Positions 1 through 8,662 are shown, counted from the first letter of the stretch. The stretch is DNA of 40,143 nt from MGBC131033 sp910585655 (GCA_949502025.1 CATBCG010000007.1:1-40143); one strand, 5' to 3'. Program-made: numbers and translations. Notes: a model not told the origin generated them from the sequence alone.

Positions 1-181
1 AAAATCTGCCGCTTTCGTCATCGTCAATGTAGTGCCGGATATTGGTTAATTTTAGCTGTCTGGCATAGCTTTCCAGAAATTTCTTCTGGTTCTGTATGGA
101 GTTGCTTTCGCCGCCGTCCCTGTCCTCGTCCCCCACGGATAAGCGGGAGTAAAGGGCTGTGATTTTGCTGTAATCATTCAT
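1..181 (-). CDS. Large serine recombinase, N-terminus only (cut by window edge)
   Basis: The first 60 residues of a site-specific recombinase read leftward from an ATG at 179-181 and run off the window. The protein opens MNDYSKITALYSRLS, then GDEDRDGGESNSIQNQKK. That is the start of a resolvase-fold catalytic domain, with the nucleophile Ser expected in the YSRLS motif. The text closely resembles the TnpX/Tn4451-like recombinases common in Clostridia mobile elements, which excise and integrate circular intermediates through a serine covalent link. AGGAGG lies 8 bases before this ATG; an in-frame ATG two codons upstream (185-187) sits too near the same site. Recombinase genes of this class usually lie near one end of their element, so an element boundary is probably close. 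The catalytic core beyond residue 60, the zinc ribbon and the coiled coil cannot be seen. Confidence 0.85.
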   Translation of the reverse strand, partial: MNDYSKITALYSRLSVGDEDRDGGESNSIQNQKKFLESYARQLKLTNIRHYIDDDESGRF

Positions 182-557
182 GTGCATACCCTCCTGCGTC
201 AATATAGGTGTTGCTTACAGTTAAGATTATGCACCTCAAGGGCAGGCGACGGATATAAAAATCATATCTGACCATATACAAAAAAGCAAAAAACATAAGC
301 GTTAATTTTGCCCAAAATACAAGATATTTTGTAAAGAAGAAGTATGGTTTGTACGGATAAATTTCTTGGGATGTTTGTGAGATGAGATACCATTGACAAA
401 GCTCGTTAATAGGCATAAAATATATGACAGTAAGGCATAAAAAATCATATCTATGTTAGAAAAGCAATAGCAATAGATACCATATTGATAAGGAAATATG
501 AGGTATCTTATTAGAGAATATACAAGGCGATAATCAAATAATGGAGATTGATAGGAT
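182..557. other. Intergenic region between recombinase and the phospho-signalling operon
   Basis: This is 376 bases without a convincing gene. It separates two divergent transcripts and probably holds the recombinase upstream region, possibly one end of the mobile element, and the operon promoter (listed separately). A short direct repeat occurs twice: ATAAAAATCATATCT near 255-269 and a version with one extra A near 438-453. A dyad lies in the leader, AGATACCATAT (475-485) against ATATGAGGTATCT (496-508), with no T-run after it, so it is not a standard terminator. I could not identify an attachment core. The 80-codon minus-strand open frame here has no ribosome site and unremarkable sequence. 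Confidence 0.5.
393..421 (+). promoter_or_regulatory. Sigma-A type promoter of the 558-10917 operon
   Basis: TTGACA at 393-398, a 17-base spacer and TAAAAT at 416-421 form a near-consensus vegetative promoter. It predicts a transcript start near 428 and a leader of about 130 bases before the MORN gene, which contains the 475-508 dyad. No other promoter of this quality was noticed inside the operon, whose genes are packed with gaps of 22 bases or less. Confidence 0.7.
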
Positions 558-1625
558 ATGGTGACAGATAATTTTAAATCAGAGAAAAGAAAAAGAAAGC
601 TGACAATTGTTGGTTTAGTGGCAGCTTTTGTTTTTATGGGCGTATTTTATGGAATATTAAAGTTACAAGTGGTATTTATCGGGCCTCAAGAGTTATCAGC
701 AAAGAATACGATGGAATACCACGAATTAGAGGAAGGTATTTACATTGGGTCAGTTTATGAAGGGGCTATAAGTGGTGTTGGAACCTTGTATTACTTTAAC
801 GGTAATATTTATAAGGGTGAGCTAGTGGAAAAGCTTCGCAATGGCTCAGGGACTCTTGTATGGGACAATGGGAATGTGTATACAGGGGAATTTGAGAAAG
901 ATCACTTGTCGGGAACAGGAACATATACCTATTCGGATGGTACCGTTTATGTAGGCGAATTTGTTTCAGGGAAACGCTCTGGAACGGGAATGATAACGTA
1001 TACAGATGGTGTAAAATACGACGGCGAGTGGAGCGAGGATCAATACTTTGGAACAGGAGTTTATACCTGTTCCAATGGAAATATAGTAGAAGGAACGTTT
1101 TTGGATAATAAATTTTCCGGGGATGGTAGTTATCTTAGTAAAAGTTTCAAAGGAACTTATATAAGGAATATGAAGGATGGCAAGGAATTTGGTCTGCCAA
1201 TACTTACTTTGACAAATGGAGATGAATATAAAGGAGGAAATGGAGGCTTTTCAGGTTTTATGTCAATAACATTTTCTAATGGAGATAGTTATGATGGATA
1301 TGTTGAGGACGGATTGAAAAGCGGTAGCGGAACATACATATGGGCTTCCGGCGAAAGTTACAAGGGTAAATGGTCTTCTGATAAAATGAATGGACAGGGA
1401 ACATATTACCCTACGTCTGATTGGAAAACATATTATAAAGGAAAATTTAAAAATAATAAACCATCTGGAAGCTTTAGATATTATGAAAATAATAAAGCTA
1501 AAAAAAAGAAGAAACTTTCTAAGAAAGAGGCAGCGAAAATTTTAGTGCCACAGAAGAATAGGTGCTTATCTGTAGATATTTCAGTAGATGATGTCCTTAT
1601 TGTTCCACCAAAAACACAGGAGTAA
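558..1625 (+). CDS. Membrane-anchored MORN-repeat protein
   Basis: 355 residues. A short basic N-terminus (KSEKRKRK) precedes one transmembrane helix at about residues 15-35. The rest is about ten MORN-type repeats from about residue 60 to 310 (pattern YxGxxxxGxxxGxGxxxxxxG, e.g. YTGEFEKDHLSGTGTYTYSD and YKGKWSSDKMNGQGTYY). It ends in a lysine-rich tail with the run KKKKK. MORN repeats form elongated beta-hairpin rods that bind lipid or partner proteins; they carry no catalytic activity. By the positive-inside rule the basic N-terminus should be cytoplasmic and the repeats outside, which would suit a surface sensor or scaffold, but this is inference. First gene of a ten-gene operon; the next gene starts 6 bases later. 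A GGAG lies 11 bases before the ATG. Confidence 0.85.
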   Translation: MVTDNFKSEKRKRKLTIVGLVAAFVFMGVFYGILKLQVVFIGPQELSAKNTMEYHELEEGIYIGSVYEGAISGVGTLYYFNGNIYKGELVEKLRNGSGTLVWDNGNVYTGEFEKDHLSGTGTYTYSDGTVYVGEFVSGKRSGTGMITYTDGVKYDGEWSEDQYFGTGVYTCSNGNIVEGTFLDNKFSGDGSYLSKSFKGTYIRNMKDGKEFGLPILTLTNGDEYKGGNGGFSGFMSITFSNGDSYDGYVEDGLKSGSGTYIWASGESYKGKWSSDKMNGQGTYYPTSDWKTYYKGKFKNNKPSGSFRYYENNKAKKKKKLSKKEAAKILVPQKNRCLSVDISVDDVLIVPPKTQE

Positions 1626-1631
1626 TTACTT

Positions 1632-2714
1632 ATGGGATGGAAAAATGAAAAAAACGGGAATTTGCCCAATACGAATATTACATATCCTTATTCTCAGACA
1701 GTTACAAATTTAGTTACGGGAGAAAAGCGTGAATTTCGTGCCAGAACCCAGTTTGAACTGGCTTTGCTTCTTCAATTAGATCAAAAGCAGCAGCTTCTTC
1801 GGGGACAAAGAAAAATGCGGCTAGCGGCTGCTCAGAACAAGCAACAGCAGGTAGCGCTGAGGAATGAACAGTTGCAGCAGATCCGTGAGGAATTTCAGGA
1901 TATCATAAATCAGGCAGTAACGATTCCTGTTCCTATCGACTGGGACAGTCAATTAGTGAAAGAGGAGTTTCCGCCATTCGAGTTTAAAGAGAGCGCGCCC
2001 ATACAGAAAACAGACTATAAATTAGGCTTTTTAAAATCGCTTTTTATGAAGGAAGAAAAGTTTGAAATTCCGAATTTTGCGACGGAAAAGCTGAGAGAAT
2101 ATGAAGAACGTAGAAATGTTGCCATAGCCAAATATTTAAAGCTTAAAGCAGAATTTGATTTTGAAAAAGACAGAAAAAATGATAAGGTTATTGGTTATAG
2201 AAAACGTTTGGAGGAATCGGAAAAGGAGGCTTTGGAGCAATACGTATCCGCCGTATTAACCAGTTCAAAGCCGCCTAGTGAGTTTGAGTACGAGTTTGAA
2301 GTTGCTTATGACAGAGACAAAAAGAAAATAATTGCAGATTTTCTTTTTACGGATATGGATTCTTTTCCTATAAATAAAAGTTATTCTTATCATTCGGAAA
2401 CGGATGAAATTGAAGAAGTAATGGTGAATATAGAAGAGGCAGCAGCATTTTATTCGGAGGTACTTTATTCGATCGGTTTTAGAACGATACAGGAAATTTT
2501 TGAGTCGATTTATATGGGCGGGTTAGAAATCGCAGTGTTTAACGGTTATATAGAAGACGGAGAAGAAAGCCGGTGCGTGTTTGCCATGCGATCTACAAAA
2601 GATAATTTTGAAACAATCGACTTAAAACAATCTCTTAAAACAAAGATTTCTATGATAGAAGCAAAAACAATAGGAGATTTTACAAAGAAAGATCAAATTA
2701 CACCATTTGAATAG
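1632..2714 (+). CDS. Hypothetical protein with coiled coil and conserved-looking C-terminal domain
   Basis: 360 residues, no signal peptide or membrane segment, so probably cytoplasmic. Residues about 40-95 are rich in Gln, Lys and Arg and look like a coiled coil (LLQLDQKQQLLRGQRKMRLA). The middle is charged and helical. Residues about 235-345 look like a folded alpha/beta domain: YDRDKKKIIADFLFTDMD, then FYSEVLYSIGFRTIQEIFES, then IAVFNGYIEDG and FETIDLK. From memory this order (a 'YD...VVDY' strand, a helix with 'LRTxHExF', then 'VVFNG') resembles the C-terminal part of some bacterial proteins annotated as restriction-endonuclease-like, but I could not search and see no PD-(D/E)xK core here. 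Its place between membrane genes and the ATPase suggests an adaptor. Confidence 0.75.
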   Translation: MGWKNEKNGNLPNTNITYPYSQTVTNLVTGEKREFRARTQFELALLLQLDQKQQLLRGQRKMRLAAAQNKQQQVALRNEQLQQIREEFQDIINQAVTIPVPIDWDSQLVKEEFPPFEFKESAPIQKTDYKLGFLKSLFMKEEKFEIPNFATEKLREYEERRNVAIAKYLKLKAEFDFEKDRKNDKVIGYRKRLEESEKEALEQYVSAVLTSSKPPSEFEYEFEVAYDRDKKKIIADFLFTDMDSFPINKSYSYHSETDEIEEVMVNIEEAAAFYSEVLYSIGFRTIQEIFESIYMGGLEIAVFNGYIEDGEESRCVFAMRSTKDNFETIDLKQSLKTKISMIEAKTIGDFTKKDQITPFE

Positions 2715-2723
2715 TAGGATTGG

Positions 2724-3515
2724 ATGATAGATATGTTAAAAACAGCTACAGGGAAATTATATACCTTGCTTACGGCTTGCAAGCCGGATGATGCTAAAAT
2801 CAAGAAACGTTTGTTGATTACGGAAATATTGGAAATGCCGGAATATAGAGCGCTTCAAAAATATGAGGGAGCGGATTCTGTCATGAAGGAGTATTATTCT
2901 CCGGGCAAATTGAAGGAAGCAACTTATGAACAGATTTTGGAAGTCAGGAAAATTATTCCGTTTTTAGAAGAGTGTATCAGGAATTTGTACAGAGTGATTT
3001 GCCATGGTGAGGTAGAAATGCTCTATAAGCTTCAGAAAATAAGTTTTTATCATTCTGATTCCATAAGATATTTGTATGAGCTTGTCATACTTATGAAAGA
3101 TATAGGAATAAATTTCACAAATATTCCGGAATGTGACGTATGGTCTATTTTTTCAGAGGATATCGTCTTGTCATTAGACGACAAGCCAGAGCTATTTGAT
3201 TTTGAGGACATTGAGACGTTAGAGCTTCAGGTGATAGAAAAACTAAACGATACGGTATACTGCATCCATGCAGAGGAGATAGCGGAAAGGAAAGCGTCCT
3301 ATAGAGAGAACGTTAGAAAAGAAGAGACAGAGAAAATAAAGCTTCAAATTGTAGAAAATAAGATTTTTGTAAAAAAGCTTATTTGGAGTTTTATTTCGAT
3401 TGCCGCGGTAACGTATCAGTTTTCCGAAAGAGCGGTATTGCTTACAGATAAAGGCGGAATAGCGGCATTTGTCAGTTATTTGATTGTTTTGATAGCATAT
3501 TGGATTTTGGGGTGA
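2724..3515 (+). CDS. Hypothetical tail-anchored helical membrane protein
   Basis: 263 residues of unrecognised family. Residues 1-200 are soluble, helical and mixed-charge. Residues about 185-210 are a highly charged helix (ERKASYRENVRKEETEKIK). The C-terminus carries two hydrophobic helices at about 217-235 and 245-263, separated by a short polar turn, ending with WILG. The bulk therefore probably faces the cytoplasm with a C-terminal membrane anchor. Nine bases separate it from the gene before and four from the gene after, so it is translated as part of the operon. A second in-frame ATG three codons in (2733) could also be used. No catalytic motif was seen. A structural or docking role beside the MORN and 3520 membrane proteins is a guess. 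Confidence 0.75.
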   Translation: MIDMLKTATGKLYTLLTACKPDDAKIKKRLLITEILEMPEYRALQKYEGADSVMKEYYSPGKLKEATYEQILEVRKIIPFLEECIRNLYRVICHGEVEMLYKLQKISFYHSDSIRYLYELVILMKDIGINFTNIPECDVWSIFSEDIVLSLDDKPELFDFEDIETLELQVIEKLNDTVYCIHAEEIAERKASYRENVRKEETEKIKLQIVENKIFVKKLIWSFISIAAVTYQFSERAVLLTDKGGIAAFVSYLIVLIAYWILG

Positions 3516-3519
3516 TGGA

Positions 3520-4440
3520 ATGGGAAAAAGAAAACAGAAGTTTCGGTGGGCGACAGTTCTTTTTATGGCAGTTTCTTTTTGTATCATCGTAGCTTTCTTT
3601 ATGATAGAGAAGAATGTGAAGGATAGGATAGTAAAGAATTATCTAAAATCAACAGAATATGAGTCTTTGATTACGTTGTATGATAATGCTGTGCTACGGG
3701 GGAATGCGCAGGCATTTCACTGGTATGAGGAGAATTTTTTGGGAATAGACACCAATACGGCGCTGGCAGGAATTTCTAAAAACTGTAAAGCAAACGAAAG
3801 GAATTATAATAAAATCGGAACAATAGAAGCCTATCAAAGTAAAAAGAAAAAGCTGGTTGTCAAGATAGCGGGAGATAAGGTCTTTACATCAGAGGATGTA
3901 GTATCGGAAGTGATTGCTACGCCAAAGGAAGTTTTTTATATTGATGAGACAGATGGAAATACGATTCATAAGTACCATATCGAAAATGCTTTAGATGAAG
4001 TATTTGTTTCCGAACCGGTAGAACAGTTTATGCTATATGGTAAGTACGTATTTTGTCTTGGAAAAGATGGGATGTTAAGGCAAGTCGCTATGGATACAAA
4101 GAAAAGCAAAGATATTGCCAGTCATATTCAGCGATTTTTTATAGCAGATGGATTTTTAGTTCAAAATGGCGTAAACATAGTAAGCCTTGACCTTGATGGC
4201 AACACACATACGGAGCTGGTTGCAAATGCCTTGTTAGTCGGAGCTGATAAAGAACAGATGTATTATATCAATTTGGAGACAGCAAAGGAAGGCGCAGGGA
4301 CAGAAGAGATTCAGGGAAAATTTGTATTACATGCAATGACCGTTTCTACAAAGAGTGTTGTGCCTATAGAGGAGAGAGAGGCATTTATTCGTGCCGTATA
4401 TGTTACATCCGACGGATTATTAGTAGATACGATAGAATAA
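3520..4440 (+). CDS. Hypothetical single-pass membrane protein with beta-rich (DUF5050-like) outer domain
   Basis: 306 residues. A basic start (MGKRKQKFR) leads into one transmembrane helix at about residues 10-29, so most of the protein should be outside the membrane. Residues 30-110 are helical. From about 110 to 306 the sequence alternates short strands with Asp/Gly turns (VFYIDETDGNTIHKYHIE, YVFCLGKDGMLRQVAMDTKK, MYYINLE). This resembles the DUF5050 or degenerate beta-propeller domains of Clostridia surface proteins. With the MORN protein it gives the operon two probable extracytoplasmic sensing or binding domains; the soluble kinase circuit has no such domain of its own. The link to signalling is inference. 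Confidence 0.75.
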   Translation: MGKRKQKFRWATVLFMAVSFCIIVAFFMIEKNVKDRIVKNYLKSTEYESLITLYDNAVLRGNAQAFHWYEENFLGIDTNTALAGISKNCKANERNYNKIGTIEAYQSKKKKLVVKIAGDKVFTSEDVVSEVIATPKEVFYIDETDGNTIHKYHIENALDEVFVSEPVEQFMLYGKYVFCLGKDGMLRQVAMDTKKSKDIASHIQRFFIADGFLVQNGVNIVSLDLDGNTHTELVANALLVGADKEQMYYINLETAKEGAGTEEIQGKFVLHAMTVSTKSVVPIEEREAFIRAVYVTSDGLLVDTIE

Positions 4441-4454
4441 AATGGAGCGTTCGT

Positions 4455-6284
4455 ATGAAAATAGAAAAGTGGCATCAGGAATTAGATAGGTTTTTAGATA
4501 TTAAGACGGCATTTCTTATCGAAGGGGATATTTACGATTTGCATGTGTATCCTACCAAAACGGCAGACGGAATTAGATGGGATATGCTTTCTTTGGAAAA
4601 TTATTTATACAGATACTTTATGGAAAAAGGGTATGGAAGTATTGTTTTCTACAATCATATTGACGGTTTTTATAACTTATTCAGCCCGACAGATATGGAT
4701 AGATTTGCCGAATTATCCGGTCAGCAGAGGAATCTAAAAGCCGATAAAAAAATCAATATTACGTTTGGTCAGGCGGCAGATGTCATCCGATTGGTCATGG
4801 ATAATCGGGAGACACCGGTCGTTGTAGTGATGATGCTGGCGTCTCGTTATGTGTTGTCAGCCGATACGATATCAGAGAACGAAAGAGATTTTTATACAAA
4901 GCTGATGATGGCTTCTTTAAAGAAAATTCAGGTAAAGAAAAACGACAGGTTTATGACAAATGTATGTTTGTTTTTGTGTGAAAAAGCAAATGATATTCCG
5001 GTCTGGTTTTACCTGAATAATCCGTTTGTCAAAAATATAGTGATTCAGAAGCCTGGAAAAGAAGTAAGAACTCAGTTTGCAGAAACTCAGTTACCTTATT
5101 TTCCTGGGGCGGATCAGTTGACGGAAAAAGAATTAGAGGACTGCAAGGAGACATTCGTATCGTTGACAGACAATTTCCAAAATGTAGAATTAAACGCGCT
5201 GAAAATACTTTGTAAAAATGAAGCGATAGAAATTAAAAACATTGCGGATGCAATCAATTTATATAAATATGGAATAAGGGAAAATCCGTGGAATGATGTT
5301 CCGGTAGAAAAGATTGCGAAGGCAGAAGATTTTATAAAAAACAGAATCAAAGGACAAGATCATGCGGTAGTGCAGGTTCTTGATATTATCAAAAGGGCAG
5401 TCAGCGATATGGCTGGCATACAGCATTCCGGTAAGGGAAAGCCGAAGGGAATCCTGTTTTTTGCGGGACCTACCGGCACCGGAAAAACGGAAATGGCGAA
5501 AACGATGGCAAATCTTTTGTTTGGCGACGACAACGCCTGTATTCGATTTGACATGAGTGAGTATCAGCAGGGACATTCCGATCAGAAATTGCTTGGAGCC
5601 CCTCCGGGATATGTAGGATATGAGTCTGGCGGTCAACTGACAAAGGCTGTAAAGGAAAAGCCGTTTTCGATTATTCTTTTTGATGAAATCGAAAAAGCGC
5701 ATCCGTCTATATTTGATAAATTCCTGCAGATTCTGGAAGATGGACGGATGACAGATGGCAGAGGAGAGACGGTATATTTTTCGGAAAGTATCATCGTATT
5801 TACAAGTAACTTGGGAATCTATGAGATGGATGAGTACGGGAACAGACAGTTAAATGTTTCGCTGGATATGTCCTATGAGGATATGAGTAAAAGAATCATT
5901 GCGTCCATAAGAAACTATTTTAAGCTTCAGCTTGGCAGACCTGAAATATTGAACCGTATTGGGGAAAACTTTGTAGTGTTTGATTTTATTAGAGAACATT
6001 CTGCCTTACAGATTCTAAATAAACATATAAAAACGATCACAGAGAATGTGAAAGAGACAAAAGGCATCTTGTTAGAAGTTTCGGATGCTGCTACAGAGTA
6101 TTTGAAAAGGAAATCATTTGACAACCTGGAAAATGGTGGTCGTGGTATTGGTAATGTGATGGAAAAATATTTGATTAACCCGTTGGCAAGATACTTATTT
6201 GATCAGCAGGTTCAGACCGGAACGGTAATAAAAATACAAAACATTATAGAAGATGATAAAGTAGTTGTATTGGAGTGCGAATAA
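4455..6284 (+). CDS. ClpB/ClpA-type AAA+ ATPase with unusual N-terminal half
   Basis: 609 residues. The C-terminal half is a class-1 Clp/Hsp100 second AAA module. It has Walker A GPTGTGKT at 338-345, the aromatic pore loop GYVGYESGG at about 380-390, Walker B ILFDEIEKAHP with the DE pair at 410-411, sensor-1 IVFTSNLG, the arginine-finger region RPEILNRIGENFVVFD near 495, and a small domain with GGRGIGNVMEKYL. ATP-driven unfolding or remodelling by a hexamer is therefore expected. The first 290 residues replace the usual Clp N-domain and first AAA ring. They have AAA-like strand patterns (TPVVVVMMLASRYV and NVCLFLCEKANDIPVWFYL) but no Walker A, and could be a decayed AAA module or a new adaptor domain. 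No IGF/IGL ClpP-docking loop was recognised, which favours disaggregase or remodelling use. The PP2C gene starts 1 base after its stop. Confidence 0.9.
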   Translation: MKIEKWHQELDRFLDIKTAFLIEGDIYDLHVYPTKTADGIRWDMLSLENYLYRYFMEKGYGSIVFYNHIDGFYNLFSPTDMDRFAELSGQQRNLKADKKINITFGQAADVIRLVMDNRETPVVVVMMLASRYVLSADTISENERDFYTKLMMASLKKIQVKKNDRFMTNVCLFLCEKANDIPVWFYLNNPFVKNIVIQKPGKEVRTQFAETQLPYFPGADQLTEKELEDCKETFVSLTDNFQNVELNALKILCKNEAIEIKNIADAINLYKYGIRENPWNDVPVEKIAKAEDFIKNRIKGQDHAVVQVLDIIKRAVSDMAGIQHSGKGKPKGILFFAGPTGTGKTEMAKTMANLLFGDDNACIRFDMSEYQQGHSDQKLLGAPPGYVGYESGGQLTKAVKEKPFSIILFDEIEKAHPSIFDKFLQILEDGRMTDGRGETVYFSESIIVFTSNLGIYEMDEYGNRQLNVSLDMSYEDMSKRIIASIRNYFKLQLGRPEILNRIGENFVVFDFIREHSALQILNKHIKTITENVKETKGILLEVSDAATEYLKRKSFDNLENGGRGIGNVMEKYLINPLARYLFDQQVQTGTVIKIQNIIEDDKVVVLECE

Positions 6285-6285
6285 T

Positions 6286-7026
6286 ATGTACAAGGTATAT
6301 GCGATAACGGATATAGGCAGAAAAAGAGAGCAAAACCAGGACGGTTTTTTGGTGGACGGGATGCACTGTGAAAACACGGAGCATAGGGAAATTTATTATG
6401 AATCAGATGCAGATTTTATCCATGTTGCCTTATGCGACGGGGTAGGCAGCACGGTATATGCGTCCTATGCGGTAGAAAAGGCGCAAGAGTATATCTGCAA
6501 TCATTTGAAGGTGACGAACGAACAGGAACTGGAAAACATGATTCGGAATATGAATGAATTTGTATATGATTCCCTTCGGCGTACGCAGAAAGCAGATGGA
6601 GCATGTACGGTGACAGGCATCGTGGCAGTAAAAAATACAGCATATATATACAACATTGGAGACAGCCCGGCATTTAGTATCCGGCATGGATATCTGGAAA
6701 AACAAACTACGGACGATACGGGAGCTTTTCTGTTTGGGGAATCCAACAAGTCGGAGGGAGAGCTGCAGATGAAGCCTCCCTTACTTCAGTCTATTGGTAC
6801 CAATAGGCAGATAGAGCTTGTTCATATTAAAAAAGAACAAAATATGACAATGTGCTTACTTTGTACGGATGGAATAACGGATATGCTTTCGTTAGATGAT
6901 ATGGAAGAACTGTTAGAGCGTAGTGATTCCATAAAAGCGACGGCGCAGAACTTTGTCAGAAAAGCAAACCAACAAGGCGGTTATGATAATTCTACGATTA
7001 TCGTACTTGTCAAGGAGGAGGAGTAA
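6286..7026 (+). CDS. PP2C-family Ser/Thr protein phosphatase
   Basis: 246 residues from the ATG at 6286; an in-frame upstream start would overlap the ATPase gene and lacks a better ribosome site. The PP2C metal-binding motifs appear in order: ITDIGRKREQNQD (Arg and first Asp), ALCDGVGS (the usual DGMGG position), LLCTDGITD, and GGYDNSTIIVLV (GxxDN). These bind two manganese or magnesium ions that activate water for removal of phosphate from Ser/Thr. No membrane segment or extra domain is present, so it acts in the cytoplasm. Stop and next start are adjacent (7026/7027), with AAGGAGG for the kinase gene inside this gene's end, so phosphatase and kinase are probably translationally coupled. It most likely reverses the phosphorylation made by the next gene product. 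Confidence 0.93.
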   Translation: MYKVYAITDIGRKREQNQDGFLVDGMHCENTEHREIYYESDADFIHVALCDGVGSTVYASYAVEKAQEYICNHLKVTNEQELENMIRNMNEFVYDSLRRTQKADGACTVTGIVAVKNTAYIYNIGDSPAFSIRHGYLEKQTTDDTGAFLFGESNKSEGELQMKPPLLQSIGTNRQIELVHIKKEQNMTMCLLCTDGITDMLSLDDMEELLERSDSIKATAQNFVRKANQQGGYDNSTIIVLVKEEE

Positions 7027-8661
7027 ATGGCTGGCGGAAGAAGTACGGAAGTATTGGAAAAGGAAACGGGTAATGTAACGCAGAGGCTTGTGGAACCAGC
7101 AAAGAAAACAGAAAGAATGGAACAGAGAAATCCTGCCAATGTGACTTGGATTATGCAGGAAGATTCTGAGGGAAGCAGCCCGGTTCAGGTTGGCATGGGG
7201 ACAGAGATTTTCGGATATTTGGTAAAGGATATTGTGTCGGAAAATACCGGAGAAGCAACGTTGCTGCTTACGGAAAAGGACGGGATAGAATACCTTCTTA
7301 AACTGTATCATAAAAACAAGACCCCTAAGGAAAAGCTGCTGGAAATACTAAGCAGTATTAAACATGAATATGTTATTCATAGTGTCGATCAGGGGACGTA
7401 TAACGAGCGGTTTTATGAGGTATTGCCTTTTTATCGGGGCGGGGATTTACTGGTACAGATACCGGTATCGGAGGATGTCATAGAGAAGGTGATTATTCCC
7501 TGTATCAATGAGGGGCTAAAGGCGTTGCATGATAAGGATATTATTCACAGAGACATCAAACCTGCCAATATTTTCTGGTCAGAAGACAGAGGCAAGGTGA
7601 TTATCGGAGATTTTGGGATAAGCTCTGTGTTAAATCAGGATGTATCGGTTCGGGCAACCTCTATGTCGCGTACGTTGGGATATTCTGCTCCGGAAACCTC
7701 TAACGGTTTTATTTCAAAAGAATCCGATTACTATTCTTTTGGCATAACGATTTATCATTTGGTACTTGGCGTGGATCCGTTTGCCGGGATGTCGGATATG
7801 CAAATCTTGTATCAGACGATAAATAAAAAACTGGAAATCCCTCAAACGGTTTCCTATCGGATGCAATGTCTGATAAGAGGGCTAACGCTCAAAGACAGAA
7901 CGGAACGTTGGGGCTATGAGGAAGTCGCAAGATGGCTTGCCGGCGAAACAGTAGCGGTACAGGAGCATACAGGGGAAACAGAAGTTGAAAAGCCATATAA
8001 TTTCCAGGAAGAAAAATTTTACGACTTGGGTTCCTTAAGCATGGCATTCGCGCAGAACTGGGAAAATGCAAAGAAGCACTTATTTAGAGGATTGGTTGAT
8101 AAATACCTTGCGACCTTTAATGAGGAACTGGCGTCTCAATGTATGGATTATAAAGAAATGAGAGATAAAAACATGGCAGTATTCAAGCTCATCTATTTAT
8201 TAAATCCTAACGCGCCGCTTTGTTATAAAGGCAATTTATATCAGGACATGGAAGCGCTGGGAAAGGTGATGGCGTCGCAGGCTCCAAAAAAGGATGCAGA
8301 TATTATAGAGATGATAAGAAACGGCGCGCTTTATCAGTATGTGTGTGCGAATCATTTTGAGGAAAGACTGGTAGAGAATATATCAGATATTATGCAGGCA
8401 TTACAAAGTAATCCGAAATCAAATAAATATTTTAAGCTGATGTATCTCTTAAATCCAGGAATGGGGTTTGAGATTAACGGGATAACCTGTGAAGATCTGA
8501 CAGATTTGATAGAATATTTGGAACGTGTAGACGATGATACAAGGGACGAGACTGCCGACCGTCTGGTAGAAAATGAGCTGTTTTTGGCATGGGTCGATTC
8601 CCTTGGATATGAAAAGCAAGTAGATAAATGGTGTGAAATTTATGAAAAGGTAGAGTGGTAG
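7027..8661 (+). CDS. Ser/Thr protein kinase with duplicated C-terminal helical region
   Basis: 544 residues, cytoplasmic. The kinase domain spans about 55-300: beta-3 lysine in YLLKLYHK, catalytic loop HRDIKPANIF at 174-183, DFG at 195-197, activation segment TSMSRTLGYSAPE, and DYYSFGITIYHL. All the key residues (K, HRD Asp, DFG Asp, APE) are present, so it should be active. Residues 310-544 carry no PASTA, FHA or membrane part. Instead a motif occurs twice, FKLIYLLNPNAPLCYKG near 386 and FKLMYLLNPGMGFEING near 469, each followed by a helix. This suggests an internal duplication of a roughly 80-residue module that may recognise partners. The preceding PP2C is its likely antagonist and the downstream FHA protein its likely reader. 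Confidence 0.93.
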   Translation: MAGGRSTEVLEKETGNVTQRLVEPAKKTERMEQRNPANVTWIMQEDSEGSSPVQVGMGTEIFGYLVKDIVSENTGEATLLLTEKDGIEYLLKLYHKNKTPKEKLLEILSSIKHEYVIHSVDQGTYNERFYEVLPFYRGGDLLVQIPVSEDVIEKVIIPCINEGLKALHDKDIIHRDIKPANIFWSEDRGKVIIGDFGISSVLNQDVSVRATSMSRTLGYSAPETSNGFISKESDYYSFGITIYHLVLGVDPFAGMSDMQILYQTINKKLEIPQTVSYRMQCLIRGLTLKDRTERWGYEEVARWLAGETVAVQEHTGETEVEKPYNFQEEKFYDLGSLSMAFAQNWENAKKHLFRGLVDKYLATFNEELASQCMDYKEMRDKNMAVFKLIYLLNPNAPLCYKGNLYQDMEALGKVMASQAPKKDADIIEMIRNGALYQYVCANHFEERLVENISDIMQALQSNPKSNKYFKLMYLLNPGMGFEINGITCEDLTDLIEYLERVDDDTRDETADRLVENELFLAWVDSLGYEKQVDKWCEIYEKVEW

Positions 8662-8662
8662 G

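Noticed and set aside
174..416. 80-codon minus-strand open frame upstream of the signalling operon
   Set aside because: It overlaps the recombinase start, has no ribosome site and an unnatural aromatic-rich composition.
5259..5702. 147-codon minus-strand open frame inside the ATPase gene
   Set aside because: It lies opposite the Walker A and B coding region of a clear gene and shows no motif; a frame shadow.
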